Part shown: positions 25,871 through 32,860 of the stretch, in pieces
How the letters are laid out: each line of letters begins with the position of its first letter
Position numbering within the stretch: position 1 is the stretch's first letter
NCBI RefSeq assembly: GCF_025144725.1
Contig: NZ_JALXKS010000023.1
Coordinates: forward strand, 1-43,586
Direction of reading: 5' to 3'
DNA from: Brevibacterium sp. p3-SID960
GTDB lineage: Bacteria > Actinomycetota > Actinomycetes > Actinomycetales > Brevibacteriaceae
Length of the DNA stretch: 43,586 nt
Translations under genes and position numbers: made by a program
Notes under the pieces: model-generated
Databases searched by the model: none
What the model saw: only the letters and a program-made list of their open reading frames with translations
Told to the model about the DNA's origin: nothing

Positions 25871-25883
25871 GCAGAACTCCTCA

Positions 25884-25935
25884 TATCGATGACTGTCAAT
25901 CGGAAGCGTAATGGGTCGTATCGATGAGTGTCAAT
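25884..25935. promoter_or_regulatory. Divergent ars promoter with two ArsR operator repeats
   Basis: TATCGATGACTGTCAAT (25884-25900) and TATCGATGAGTGTCAAT (25919-25935) are direct repeats with one mismatch. Each contains an ATCGA-N6-TCAAT imperfect inverted repeat, typical of ArsR/SmtB operators. The right copy lies over the acr3 -35 (TTGACA) and just before the arsR -10 (TAAGAT, 25937-25942, six bases before the arsR ATG). The left copy covers the predicted acr3 start. Repressor bound to both would shut off both directions. Confidence 0.75.
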
Positions 25936-25948
25936 GTAAGATGCTGCT

Positions 25949-26449
25949 ATGACTGAGCTTCGGAAACCCGCGGTGTCCGCTGCGGTTGCTGCGACTGCTG
26001 CGGTTGCGCGGGAGGAGGCGCCGGGAGAGGTGCCGGGGGATCTGCCGGGGGCGGTGCCGGGGGATCTGCCGGGAGGCGAGCCAGGAGAATCCCCGGGAAC
26101 TGCCCCCGGTGCCGCGCGGGGCGGCGGGCAGACCGGCGCCTCGTGCTGTCCGCTCGCCACGGGTCCTCTGGTGGCAGCCGAAGCCGAGCGGATGGCCGCC
26201 ACTCTCAAGGCGCTGTCTGATCCGACCCGCCTGCGCATCGTCTCGCTCATCGCCGCCCGCGGCTGCGAGTCGGTGTGCGCCTGTGATCTGCTCGAAGCCC
26301 TCGACGTGACCCAGCCGACGGTCAGCCACCATCTCAAGAAGCTCGTCGACGCCGGTCTGCTGCAGCGTGAGCAGCGCGGCAAGTGGGCGCATTACACCGC
26401 CGTCGGCAGCGCCTTCTCCGAACTGCAGGCGTTCCTCGCGCTCGGGTGA
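25949..26449 (+). CDS. arsR: ArsR-family arsenite-responsive repressor with Pro-Gly repeat N-terminus
   Basis: A 166-residue winged-helix repressor. Residues about 76-166 form the ArsR domain (MAATLKALSDPTRLRIVSLI, recognition helix VTQPTVSHHLKKLVDAGLL). The likely arsenite site uses the Cys66-Cys67 pair and the cysteines at 106, 110 and 112 in GCESVCAC. This resembles the C. glutamicum ArsR type (adjacent N-terminal cysteines plus one in the domain) rather than the E. coli type. Residues about 23-55 are an unusual run of E/D/S-PG repeats encoded by a GC-rich minisatellite. The ATG is six bases after TAAGAT, so the mRNA may be leaderless. Confidence 0.92.
   Translation: MTELRKPAVSAAVAATAAVAREEAPGEVPGDLPGAVPGDLPGGEPGESPGTAPGAARGGGQTGASCCPLATGPLVAAEAERMAATLKALSDPTRLRIVSLIAARGCESVCACDLLEALDVTQPTVSHHLKKLVDAGLLQREQRGKWAHYTAVGSAFSELQAFLALG
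26015..26115. repeat. GC-rich minisatellite in arsR
   Basis: Imperfect 6- to 24-bp units built on GGxGxxCCGGGxG, with GGGGATCTGCCGGG occurring twice. They encode the E/D-x-PG repeats of the ArsR N-terminal tail. Such units are prone to copy-number change. Confidence 0.65.
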
Positions 26450-26508
26450 GCATCGCCGGCGAGGCGGCCCACGCCTCGGGTGAGCATCGCCGGCAGGGCG
26501 GCCCGCGC
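26441..26508. repeat. 34-bp tandem duplication spanning the arsR stop codon
   Basis: Two adjacent copies of a 34-bp unit beginning CTCGGGTGAGCATCGCCGGC, with about three differences; the first copy contains the arsR stop codon. The unit includes the GCCTCGGG core found widely in this window. No gene is seen in the rest of 26450-26605. Confidence 0.7.
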
Positions 26509-26605
26509 CTCGGGAGCGGCCGAGACAGCATGCTCACGCGCACCCAGGATCTTCCCAGGAATGCCCCGCGGGAACTCTCAGGCGCCGGGCGGTTAGCGTC
26601 GGGGC

Positions 26606-26833
26606 ATGGCAGTGCAGAGAGTTGAGATTCAGGCGACCGACCAGGTCGAGGCGCGTCGCGTCGAGGCGATCTACCGCCAAGGTGACCGGCACAGCAGGCT
26701 CGAAGACGAGGTGCTCGATGCGGTCTGGCGCTCCGGCCGCACCCCGGTGGGCGGCCCGGTCTTCGTCGGTCTCACGCATGGGTCGCCCGTGCTCTACCGG
26801 TTCGATGTCCCCGTCGACAGCGCGGTGCGCTGA
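26606..26833 (+). CDS. Small hypothetical protein
   Basis: A 75-residue soluble ORF that I do not recognise. It starts MAVQRVEIQATDQVEARRVEAIYRQG and contains DAVWRSGRTPVGGPVFVGLTHG; no motif or membrane segment is evident. Support comes from TAGCGT (26594-26599) exactly six bases before the ATG, matching the leaderless starts of recognised genes here, and from balanced amino-acid use. It ends 24 bp before the convergent VanZ-family gene. Confidence 0.5.
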   Translation: MAVQRVEIQATDQVEARRVEAIYRQGDRHSRLEDEVLDAVWRSGRTPVGGPVFVGLTHGSPVLYRFDVPVDSAVR

Positions 26834-26857
26834 AGGCTGCTGCGTGGCGGTGCGGAT

Positions 26858-27274
26858 TCACGGCCACTGCGGCGGCCGCGGCGGTTCTCCGTTCTCACCG
26901 AGCAGCGGATCGCCGGCCGGCAGTGCCCGCCAGATGCCGAATGCAAGCAGAATGCCGAGGCAGTCGGCGATCCAGTCGCCGAACTCGCCGGACCGGCCGG
27001 GCACCGCGAACGCCTGGATGAACTCGCTGATGGCTGCGTAGGCCGACATCGCCAGCATCGTCGCCAGCGGTCGGAACCCGAGCAGCAGCAGAGGAGTGGT
27101 GAGTGCGGCGAAGCCCACGGCGTGCATGAGCTTGTCGAACCCGGCGAACGGCGAGGCCATGCCGGAGCTGGGGGAGTAGAGGAGGAAGAGGTGCACAAAG
27201 AACACGGCCGCGAAAGTGGACCAAGTCCACTTCCGCGCCCGTGTCGAGAGGATCAGGTGCGCGACAAATCGCAT
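26858..27274 (-). CDS. VanZ-family membrane protein
   Basis: A 138-residue protein with about four transmembrane helices. The VanZ-like pattern is visible: FDKLMHAVGFAALTTPLLLLG, then AAISEFIQAFAVPGRSGEFGDWIADCLGILLAFG. Function of these small VanZ homologues is poorly known; VanZ itself gives low-level teicoplanin resistance. No clear ribosome site precedes the ATG. It follows the CsbD-like gene on the same strand, 20 bp behind its stop codon. Confidence 0.8.
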   Translation of the reverse strand: MRFVAHLILSTRARKWTWSTFAAVFFVHLFLLYSPSSGMASPFAGFDKLMHAVGFAALTTPLLLLGFRPLATMLAMSAYAAISEFIQAFAVPGRSGEFGDWIADCLGILLAFGIWRALPAGDPLLGENGEPPRPPQWP

Positions 27275-27294
27275 CTGACCGAGAAGAGACGCTC

Positions 27295-27468
27295 TTACTT
27301 CTTGAACGCGTCCTTGACCTTCTCTCCGGCCTGCTTGAGGTTCGCACCGGACTGCTGAGACTTGCCTTCGGCTTCCTTGCTCTTGTCGTCGGTGGCCCTG
27401 CCGATGCCGGACTTGACCTTCCCGAGCATCTCGTCAGCCTTGTTTCCGAACTTGTCATCTGCACTCAT
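27295..27468 (-). CDS. CsbD-family stress protein
   Basis: A 57-residue, highly charged, Lys/Gly/Gln-rich protein (MSADDKFGNKADEMLGKVKSG, ending KDAFKK), which fits the CsbD/YjbJ family of general-stress proteins. The ATG has a strong GAGGAGG site at ideal spacing. A longer same-frame reading runs into the upstream gap and is not supported. Such genes are often induced by stationary phase or envelope stress; the exact function is unknown. Confidence 0.88.
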   Translation of the reverse strand: MSADDKFGNKADEMLGKVKSGIGRATDDKSKEAEGKSQQSGANLKQAGEKVKDAFKK

Positions 27469-27852
27469 AGGAACCTCCTCGGGTTGGGTATCGCCTCGGG
27501 TGGAGACGACGCACTTCCATCTTAGTGACAAGCATCCTTCCTGGAAAGAGTGTTCTGCGGCGTTGTCGCAGATCAGTGGCGCGAGCGCGGGCCGTTCCTC
27601 AGGCCGTGCCCGAGGTGGTGCTTGGGGTGGGGCGCGCACCGTGTGTGTGCTGTGGTTGCCGTGCCCGAGGTGGGGGTTGCGTTTGCGGGGTGGGTTGTCC
27701 GTGGCTGCTGGCAGACTGGAACCAGAACTCGCAGCACGCACATGTTTATGTGAGTTGCATGTGAACACAGTCGAAACTATTGTCACATCATATCGAACAC
27801 GCTTAGACTTGAAACCAGAAAGATCGCGTTAGATCACAAGGAGGTGACCGCG
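27469..27852. other. Intergenic region between csbD-like and DUF222 genes
   Basis: A 384-bp gap. The left part has CGTGCCCGAGGTGG twice (27602 and 27659) in G-rich sequence. The right part (about 27735-27840) is distinctly AT-richer than the window and carries the DUF222 promoter. I see no convincing gene; short frames here lack ribosome sites. Confidence 0.45.
27780..27809 (+). promoter_or_regulatory. Promoter of the DUF222/HNH gene
   Basis: TTGTCA (27780-27785) and TAGACT (27804-27809) are separated by 18 bp in a locally AT-rich region, a good sigma-70-type match. The predicted leader of about 35 bases ends in AAGGAGG before the ATG at 27853. Confidence 0.6.
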
Positions 27853-29445
27853 ATGCTCGTCGAAGAACAGGTCATCACACCCCGCCGCAACGACACGGTG
27901 GCCGATTCGTCGGATTTCACTGACTGCCTCTACCGGCTGGAATCTGCCAACCGGGACATCGACGAGCGCCGCATGGCCGGACTCGGGTTCCTCTTCGACG
28001 CCTTCCTCGCCCGGGCAGCTTCCGATTCACCTGAGGATGTCTCCCTGCAAGTTGATGCGGTGCGTGAGCTCGCTGCCGATCCGCGTGCGCTTGGCCGGCC
28101 GGACCGTGACGGGACTGATTTCCGAAACGAGGCCGGCCAGCGGCGTGATGCGTATGCGTGGCTGGTCGAGCGAACGGCATCGACGTCGCTGATGCACATG
28201 GCAGACGCACTGGACACGACTGTCAAGCAGGTCCGGTCGCGTGTGCAGGTTGCTGCAGCAGGGCTTGTCGGCCTGCCGGCCTTCACGTCCCAAGCCCGGG
28301 CCGGGGTGATCGGCTATGACAGGTATCTCTACGGCGCGACACGTGCCACGAGTCTGGAGCCGGAGCATCTGGCGGACTTCGATGCAGGGCTCACCCGGAT
28401 CCGGGTGTCAGACATGACGGCGTTCAAACGCGCCGTCACCCAACTGATTTCTACTCTTGTCACGCGTGAAGAACGCGCCAGGCAGGTCCGGGATCGTCGC
28501 ACCGTGGAGACCTATTACGAACCCCACGGACTCGGGACCCTCATCGCCCGCGGTCCCTCCCACCAGATCGCTCTCTTAGAAGCCCGCCTGACAGGCATGG
28601 CACGGTCGGTGACCAAAGGACTCGGCACACCACTCGGCGTGCCCGAAAACCGCGAGATTGCCGATGGCCGGGGGATGGGTGAGCTGATGTTCGACTTCCT
28701 CACCGGCAGCCAGCCTGCAGGAACCCTGACCACCCAGTCCACCAGCAGCGACAGCCACACCACCCCAGGTCGGGTCGGTGACTGCATTGTCGAAGCCGCC
28801 AATCCAGCCGGAATCGATGTCGATGCCACCGCTGAGAAGATCGCCGAAACACTCACCGAGACCGGTGTGCAGTGCCCCGTCGATGCTGAGTGGCTCAAAC
28901 GCCAAGCCCGCATCACCATCACCGTCCCAGCACTGACCCTCCTCAATGACTCCGCGGATGCTGAGTCCGTGCCGGGGATGGTCAACGGTCACCCCATCGC
29001 ACCTGAGGCCGCCCGGCAACTGACCGGCACGGGCCATTCGACGCTCTACCGGATCCTGACCGACCCAGCCGATGGCACTGTCCTCGATCACGCAGCTGAA
29101 ACGTACACGATCCCGGAGAAGATGCGGATCGCGCTGGTGGAGAAGTGGCAGTACTGCACACTGCCCGGATGCGACCGCTCAGCCGCCAAAGCAGAACTCG
29201 ATCACATCGAACCGTTCAATCACGAAGACCCCGGACGAGGCGGACCCACCACCATGGGCAACCTCCACCCGCTATGCCGGGAGCATCACCAGATGAAAAC
29301 CGACAACAGACTCAAAGTCACACGAAGTCCCGACACGGGAATGCTGACCTGGACCCTACCCGGCCGCCACCAACTGACAGCCAGACCACCTTCGAATCCC
29401 ATCGGGCAGGTACACGCCCAACAGCTCCTCAACCTCACCGACTAG
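27853..29445 (+). CDS. 13E12-repeat family protein (DUF222 plus HNH endonuclease domain)
   Basis: A 530-residue member of the multicopy actinobacterial DUF222/13E12 family. The N-terminal DUF222 region (to about residue 400) is mostly helical. The C-terminal HNH nuclease fold runs from about residue 435: C-x4-C in CTLPGCDRS, LDHIEPFNHEDPGRGGPTTMGNLHPLCREHHQ. The metal-binding His/Asn/His and second cysteine pattern look complete. The ATG at 27853 has AAGGAGG at proper spacing; the GTG at 27844 overlaps that site. These genes are often abundant in actinobacterial genomes and may be selfish or DNA-processing elements; their role is unsettled. No inteins or introns are visible. Confidence 0.88.
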   Translation: MLVEEQVITPRRNDTVADSSDFTDCLYRLESANRDIDERRMAGLGFLFDAFLARAASDSPEDVSLQVDAVRELAADPRALGRPDRDGTDFRNEAGQRRDAYAWLVERTASTSLMHMADALDTTVKQVRSRVQVAAAGLVGLPAFTSQARAGVIGYDRYLYGATRATSLEPEHLADFDAGLTRIRVSDMTAFKRAVTQLISTLVTREERARQVRDRRTVETYYEPHGLGTLIARGPSHQIALLEARLTGMARSVTKGLGTPLGVPENREIADGRGMGELMFDFLTGSQPAGTLTTQSTSSDSHTTPGRVGDCIVEAANPAGIDVDATAEKIAETLTETGVQCPVDAEWLKRQARITITVPALTLLNDSADAESVPGMVNGHPIAPEAARQLTGTGHSTLYRILTDPADGTVLDHAAETYTIPEKMRIALVEKWQYCTLPGCDRSAAKAELDHIEPFNHEDPGRGGPTTMGNLHPLCREHHQMKTDNRLKVTRSPDTGMLTWTLPGRHQLTARPPSNPIGQVHAQQLLNLTD

Positions 29446-29715
29446 ACCCCACCGACGCCGACGACCTACCCGAAACAGACGACCCACCCGAAACGACAGC
29501 CAGTCGTTTCACTCCCAGCGCTGCCTGCAACACCACCGCAGTGACAGAACGATATTTGACAACCACATAGTGCCGGGCCCTGCTTGCCAGAACCTCGGCT
29601 GCAGAAAGGCCGTTCAGAACAACCATTCTGCGGACGCACCTGCATCGGCATCACTGTGCCCGATAGGCTTCGAGCAGGCGATACACTCCGGACAGGCGAA
29701 GGAGGCTGAGGGCGC
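29446..29715. other. Intergenic region after the DUF222/HNH gene
   Basis: 270 bp with two similar Asp/Thr/Pro-coding runs (ACCTACCCGAAACAGACGAC) just after the HNH stop, possibly remnants of a longer C-terminus in another frame. TAGGCT at 29664-29669 could be a -10 for the next gene. No supported gene. Confidence 0.35.
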
Positions 29716-30588
29716 ATGGATGGACCGATCGACGTCTCGCGCCTGCGCGAGTGGGTCGGCCGCAGCCAGACCCTCGACGACATCGCCACTGAAGCGAAGT
29801 CGCGCACCCTGGCCGCTGCACTCGACTACGACGCAGACCCCTGGGGTGGCCAGCTCTTCCCGCTTGCGCACTGGGCCCACTTCAACCCAACCGAACCGCA
29901 GCACGCCCTCGACATCGGCGGGCACCCGCACCTCGGTGGCTTCCTGCCACCGGTGCCCCTGCCGCGACGCATGTGGGCCGGATCAGAACTGACCTTCCAC
30001 CGGCCGATCGCCGTCGGCCAGGAGCTGCAGGATGTCCAGACCGTCACCGACGTCAGCGTCCGCACCGGCCGAACAGGTCAGCTCGTCTTCGTCACGGTCA
30101 CCCATGAGATCTCGGCAGACGGCAGCCACGCCACCACCGACCGGCACACCATCGTCTACCGCGAAGCCGCCGCACCGCAGCAGTCCACAGCACAAACGCC
30201 AGCCGAACGCGCGGCACGAAAGCCAGCCGACACCTCGGCGTGGGACTACGGCAGGATCACCCGGCCTGACGAGACGCTGCTCTTCCGGTACTCCGCGCTG
30301 ACCTTCAACGCCCACCGCATCCACTACGATCGCGACTTCTGCATCAACGAAGAGGGCTACCCCGGCCTTGTCGTCCATGGTCCGCTGCTCGCCACGCTCA
30401 TGCTCGACGCTTTCCTGCGCCACCGCCCAGGTGAGCAGATCGACTCCTTCTCCTTCACCGCCCGCCGACCTCTCTTCGACGCGACCCCCGTCGCTGCCGT
30501 GGGCCGCCAGATCACCGCCTCGGCCACGGAAGTCGCCATCCTCGACCCCGCAGGACACGCCTGTCTGACCGGAACCATCGACCACTGA
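29716..30588 (+). CDS. MaoC/HTD2-like (mesaconyl-C4-CoA hydratase-type) dehydratase
   Basis: A 290-residue double hot-dog enzyme of the FAS1-like dehydratase/HTD2 group, which hydrates or dehydrates acyl thioesters. The N-terminal hot dog carries LPRRMWAGSELTFHRPIAVG. The C-terminal half has the catalytic-type segment LTFNAHRIHYDRDFCINEEGYPGLVVHGPLLATLML. The ATG has GGAGG about ten bases upstream. The amidase follows after 43 bp in the same direction, so a joint catabolic role is possible. Exact substrate unknown. Confidence 0.87.
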   Translation: MDGPIDVSRLREWVGRSQTLDDIATEAKSRTLAAALDYDADPWGGQLFPLAHWAHFNPTEPQHALDIGGHPHLGGFLPPVPLPRRMWAGSELTFHRPIAVGQELQDVQTVTDVSVRTGRTGQLVFVTVTHEISADGSHATTDRHTIVYREAAAPQQSTAQTPAERAARKPADTSAWDYGRITRPDETLLFRYSALTFNAHRIHYDRDFCINEEGYPGLVVHGPLLATLMLDAFLRHRPGEQIDSFSFTARRPLFDATPVAAVGRQITASATEVAILDPAGHACLTGTIDH

Positions 30589-30631
30589 ATCACCGGCGGG
30601 CACCGTCGCCCGCTGCCGAAAGGAGCCCCAC

Positions 30632-32065
30632 ATGTCTGAGCTGACCTGGCTGTCCACCCGCGAACTCGCCGCCGAGATCGCCGCCGGACGGATCTCCGCC
30701 CGCGAGGCCCTTGCCGACCACCTCGCCCGGATCGACGAAGTCAACCCCGCCATCAACGCCATCGTCACCCTCGACACCGAGGCCGCCGAAGCCTCCGCAG
30801 CAGCAGCCGACGACGCACACGCCCGCGGGGAGAGCCTCGGCCTGCTCCACGGGGTGCCGATGACGCACAAGGACACCCACGACACCGCCGGCATGCGCTC
30901 GACGCACGGCAGCCCGCTGTGGGCCGACCGCGTGCCGGCAGCCGACTCCGTCATCATCGCCCGGCTCAAAGCCGCCGGCGTTATCACCACCGGCAAGTCC
31001 AACGTCCCGGAGTTCGCTGCCGGCTCTCACACCTTCAACCCGGTATTCGGCACCACCGTCAATCCCTACGACACGACGAAATCCGCTTCCGGCTCCTCCG
31101 GTGGCGTCGGTGCGGCACTGGCCGCCGGCATACAGGCCTCCGGCGACGGCTCCGACATGGGCGGATCCCTGCGCACGCCGGGATCCTTCAACAACGTCGT
31201 CGGCTTCCGACCCTCCCACGGCCGGATTCCCAAGCTCGCCCCGGACAACCCACACGCCTGGCTCAGCCAGTCCGGTTTCATGGCCCGCACCGTCAGCGAC
31301 ATCGCCCTGCTTATGCAGGCCGGCTGCGGGCCGGCCACCGGAGCCCCCTGGGAGATCGGCGAACCCGGCTCGGTCTTCGACCTGCCCGAATTCCGCCTCG
31401 GTACCGTCTACCAGCCGGAGCTCTCCGGCATCCGCGTGGGCTTCAGCCCCGACTTCGGCGGCCAGATCCCAGTCGAAGCAGAGGTGGCAGAGATCGTCGC
31501 AGCCGCCGCCGAGGTGTTCGCCGGCCTGGGTGCCGAGGTCACCGAGGACGTGCCGAACCTCGAGGACGCCGACGAGGTGTTCCGCACCCAGCGGGCCTAC
31601 GACTTCGCGATGGTGTTCGAAGAGATGGTCGAGGCCGGCGGACGGGATCAGATGAAGAAGTCCCTGGTCGACAACATCGACGCGGGGCTCGCGCTCACCG
31701 CCGCTGATGTGCGTTCGAAGGACGCCGCACGTGTGCGGCTCGGCGCCGAGCTGTGGAAGTACTTCGAGACCCGCGACGTGTTCGTCACCACGACCTCACA
31801 GGTCCTGCCCTTCGACGCCGAGCTCGAATACCCGACGGAGATCAACGGCGAGCCGATGGCCGACTACCTGTCATGGATGCGTGCGGCCACGCTCATCTCG
31901 GCCACCGGCTGCCCGGCGGTCTCCGTGCCGGCCGGGTTCTCAGAATCGGGTCTGCCGGTGGGCATCCAGATCGTGGCGGCCCCTGGCCGTGACGTTGATC
32001 TCCTGCGCATCTCCCACGCCTTCGAAGCCGTCACCGAACACCACCTGCGCCACCCGGAGCTCTGA
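30632..32065 (+). CDS. Amidase (amidase-signature family)
   Basis: A 477-residue amidase-signature hydrolase that cleaves amide bonds in small molecules. The Ser-cisSer-Lys triad is visible: Lys80 in MTHKDTHD, the glycine/serine motif SGSSGGVG around Ser155/156, and nucleophile Ser179 in GSDMGGSLRTPGSFNN. AAAAEVFAGLGAEV and the C-terminal GCPAVSVPAGFSESGLPVGIQIV are typical. The ATG is backed by AAAGGAG. It is not a GatA, since no gatB or gatC is near. Its stop is only 5 bp from the stop of the convergent tetR gene. Confidence 0.92.
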   Translation: MSELTWLSTRELAAEIAAGRISAREALADHLARIDEVNPAINAIVTLDTEAAEASAAAADDAHARGESLGLLHGVPMTHKDTHDTAGMRSTHGSPLWADRVPAADSVIIARLKAAGVITTGKSNVPEFAAGSHTFNPVFGTTVNPYDTTKSASGSSGGVGAALAAGIQASGDGSDMGGSLRTPGSFNNVVGFRPSHGRIPKLAPDNPHAWLSQSGFMARTVSDIALLMQAGCGPATGAPWEIGEPGSVFDLPEFRLGTVYQPELSGIRVGFSPDFGGQIPVEAEVAEIVAAAAEVFAGLGAEVTEDVPNLEDADEVFRTQRAYDFAMVFEEMVEAGGRDQMKKSLVDNIDAGLALTAADVRSKDAARVRLGAELWKYFETRDVFVTTTSQVLPFDAELEYPTEINGEPMADYLSWMRAATLISATGCPAVSVPAGFSESGLPVGIQIVAAPGRDVDLLRISHAFEAVTEHHLRHPEL

Positions 32066-32070
32066 ACCGC

Positions 32071-32667
32071 TCAGCTGAAGTCGATGAGCCCGAGAATCAC
32101 CTGAACGACCGGCTCCGGATCGACCGCCAGCGAGACCGCTGCAAGGATGTCGACGAACTGCGTCAGCGGCAGCGTCAGTCGGCCGCCGGCGCGCTCGATC
32201 GCCACACCGATGACCGTGCTCATGTTCTCGAAGTGGGCGGCGATGAGTTCGTCATAGCGGTAGCGCAGCTCCGGGTTGCGCAGGGTGTAGAGCTCGATCT
32301 CGCGCCCAGCGAGGATCCAGGCCGAGGTGTTGTCGTGGAGCGCATGGAACTGCGTGACGATCGCGCGGATGAGCTCTTCCTGCTCCTGACGTGACTTCGC
32401 CGCCGTGTGCTGCAGATCCTCACCCCGGTTCTCCACCAGCTCGGTGACGCTGCGCTGCGCGGTGTCGATCTCGCGCTCCATAATCGCGAGCACGATCTCA
32501 TCGCGGGAGGCGAAGTTCGAATAGAAGGCGCCGCGGGTGAAACCGCTCGCCTCGCAGATCTCCTCGATCGACGACGCCGCGACCCCGCGTGCGGCGAAGA
32601 CCCGGCGGGCCCCATCGATGAGTGCCTCCCGGGTCTGCTTCCGGCGCCTGCTGACTGCCTCGCTCAC
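32071..32667 (-). CDS. TetR-family transcriptional repressor
   Basis: A 198-residue regulator. The N-terminal helix-turn-helix is clear (TREALIDGARRVFAARGVAASSIEEICEASGFTRGAFYSNF, residues about 11-52), followed by an all-helical ligand/dimer domain. The GTG at 32667 has AAGGAG about nine bases upstream; an earlier in-frame start at 32688 lacks support. It is divergent from the MMPL exporter gene. Two GATACAC palindromes between them (32735-32767) are the likely operators. It probably represses the exporter and itself until an unknown ligand binds. Confidence 0.92.
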   Translation of the reverse strand: MSEAVSRRRKQTREALIDGARRVFAARGVAASSIEEICEASGFTRGAFYSNFASRDEIVLAIMEREIDTAQRSVTELVENRGEDLQHTAAKSRQEQEELIRAIVTQFHALHDNTSAWILAGREIELYTLRNPELRYRYDELIAAHFENMSTVIGVAIERAGGRLTLPLTQFVDILAAVSLAVDPEPVVQVILGLIDFS

Positions 32668-32734
32668 AGGTCGAACTCCTTCTCTCACGCGCCACGGGTC
32701 TGCCGACTTGTACGAGCGCAGACTATACCATTAC

Positions 32735-32767
32735 GATACACTTCTGTATCCGATACACTTGTGTATC
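32735..32767. promoter_or_regulatory. Tandem TetR-type operators upstream of the MMPL gene
   Basis: GATACACTTCTGTATC (32735-32750, one arm mismatch) and GATACACTTGTGTATC (32752-32767, perfect 7-bp arms, 2-bp spacer) are separated by one base. The 17-bp repeat period places two dimers about 1.6 helical turns apart. The region is the only strong palindromic site between the divergent tetR and MMPL genes. A TATCCT hexamer at 32764-32769 could be the -10 of the exporter. Confidence 0.8.
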
Positions 32768-32860
32768 CTAGACAGGTCGCGGTGCGCACGGCGTAGCATA
32801 GGCGCAGGGGTACCGATCGACTCTCTGATCCGCTCATCTCCCATCTGTGAAGGGTTGCCT

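Noticed and set aside
28534..29091. Minus-strand ORFs inside the DUF222/HNH gene
   Set aside because: Antisense shadows of a clearly coding region with an intact HNH motif.
29393..29410. TTCGAATCCCA resembling the 3' part of tRNA-Ser(UGA), considered as an att site
   Set aside because: Only 11 bases match, it lies inside the DUF222/HNH coding region, and no integrase is present.
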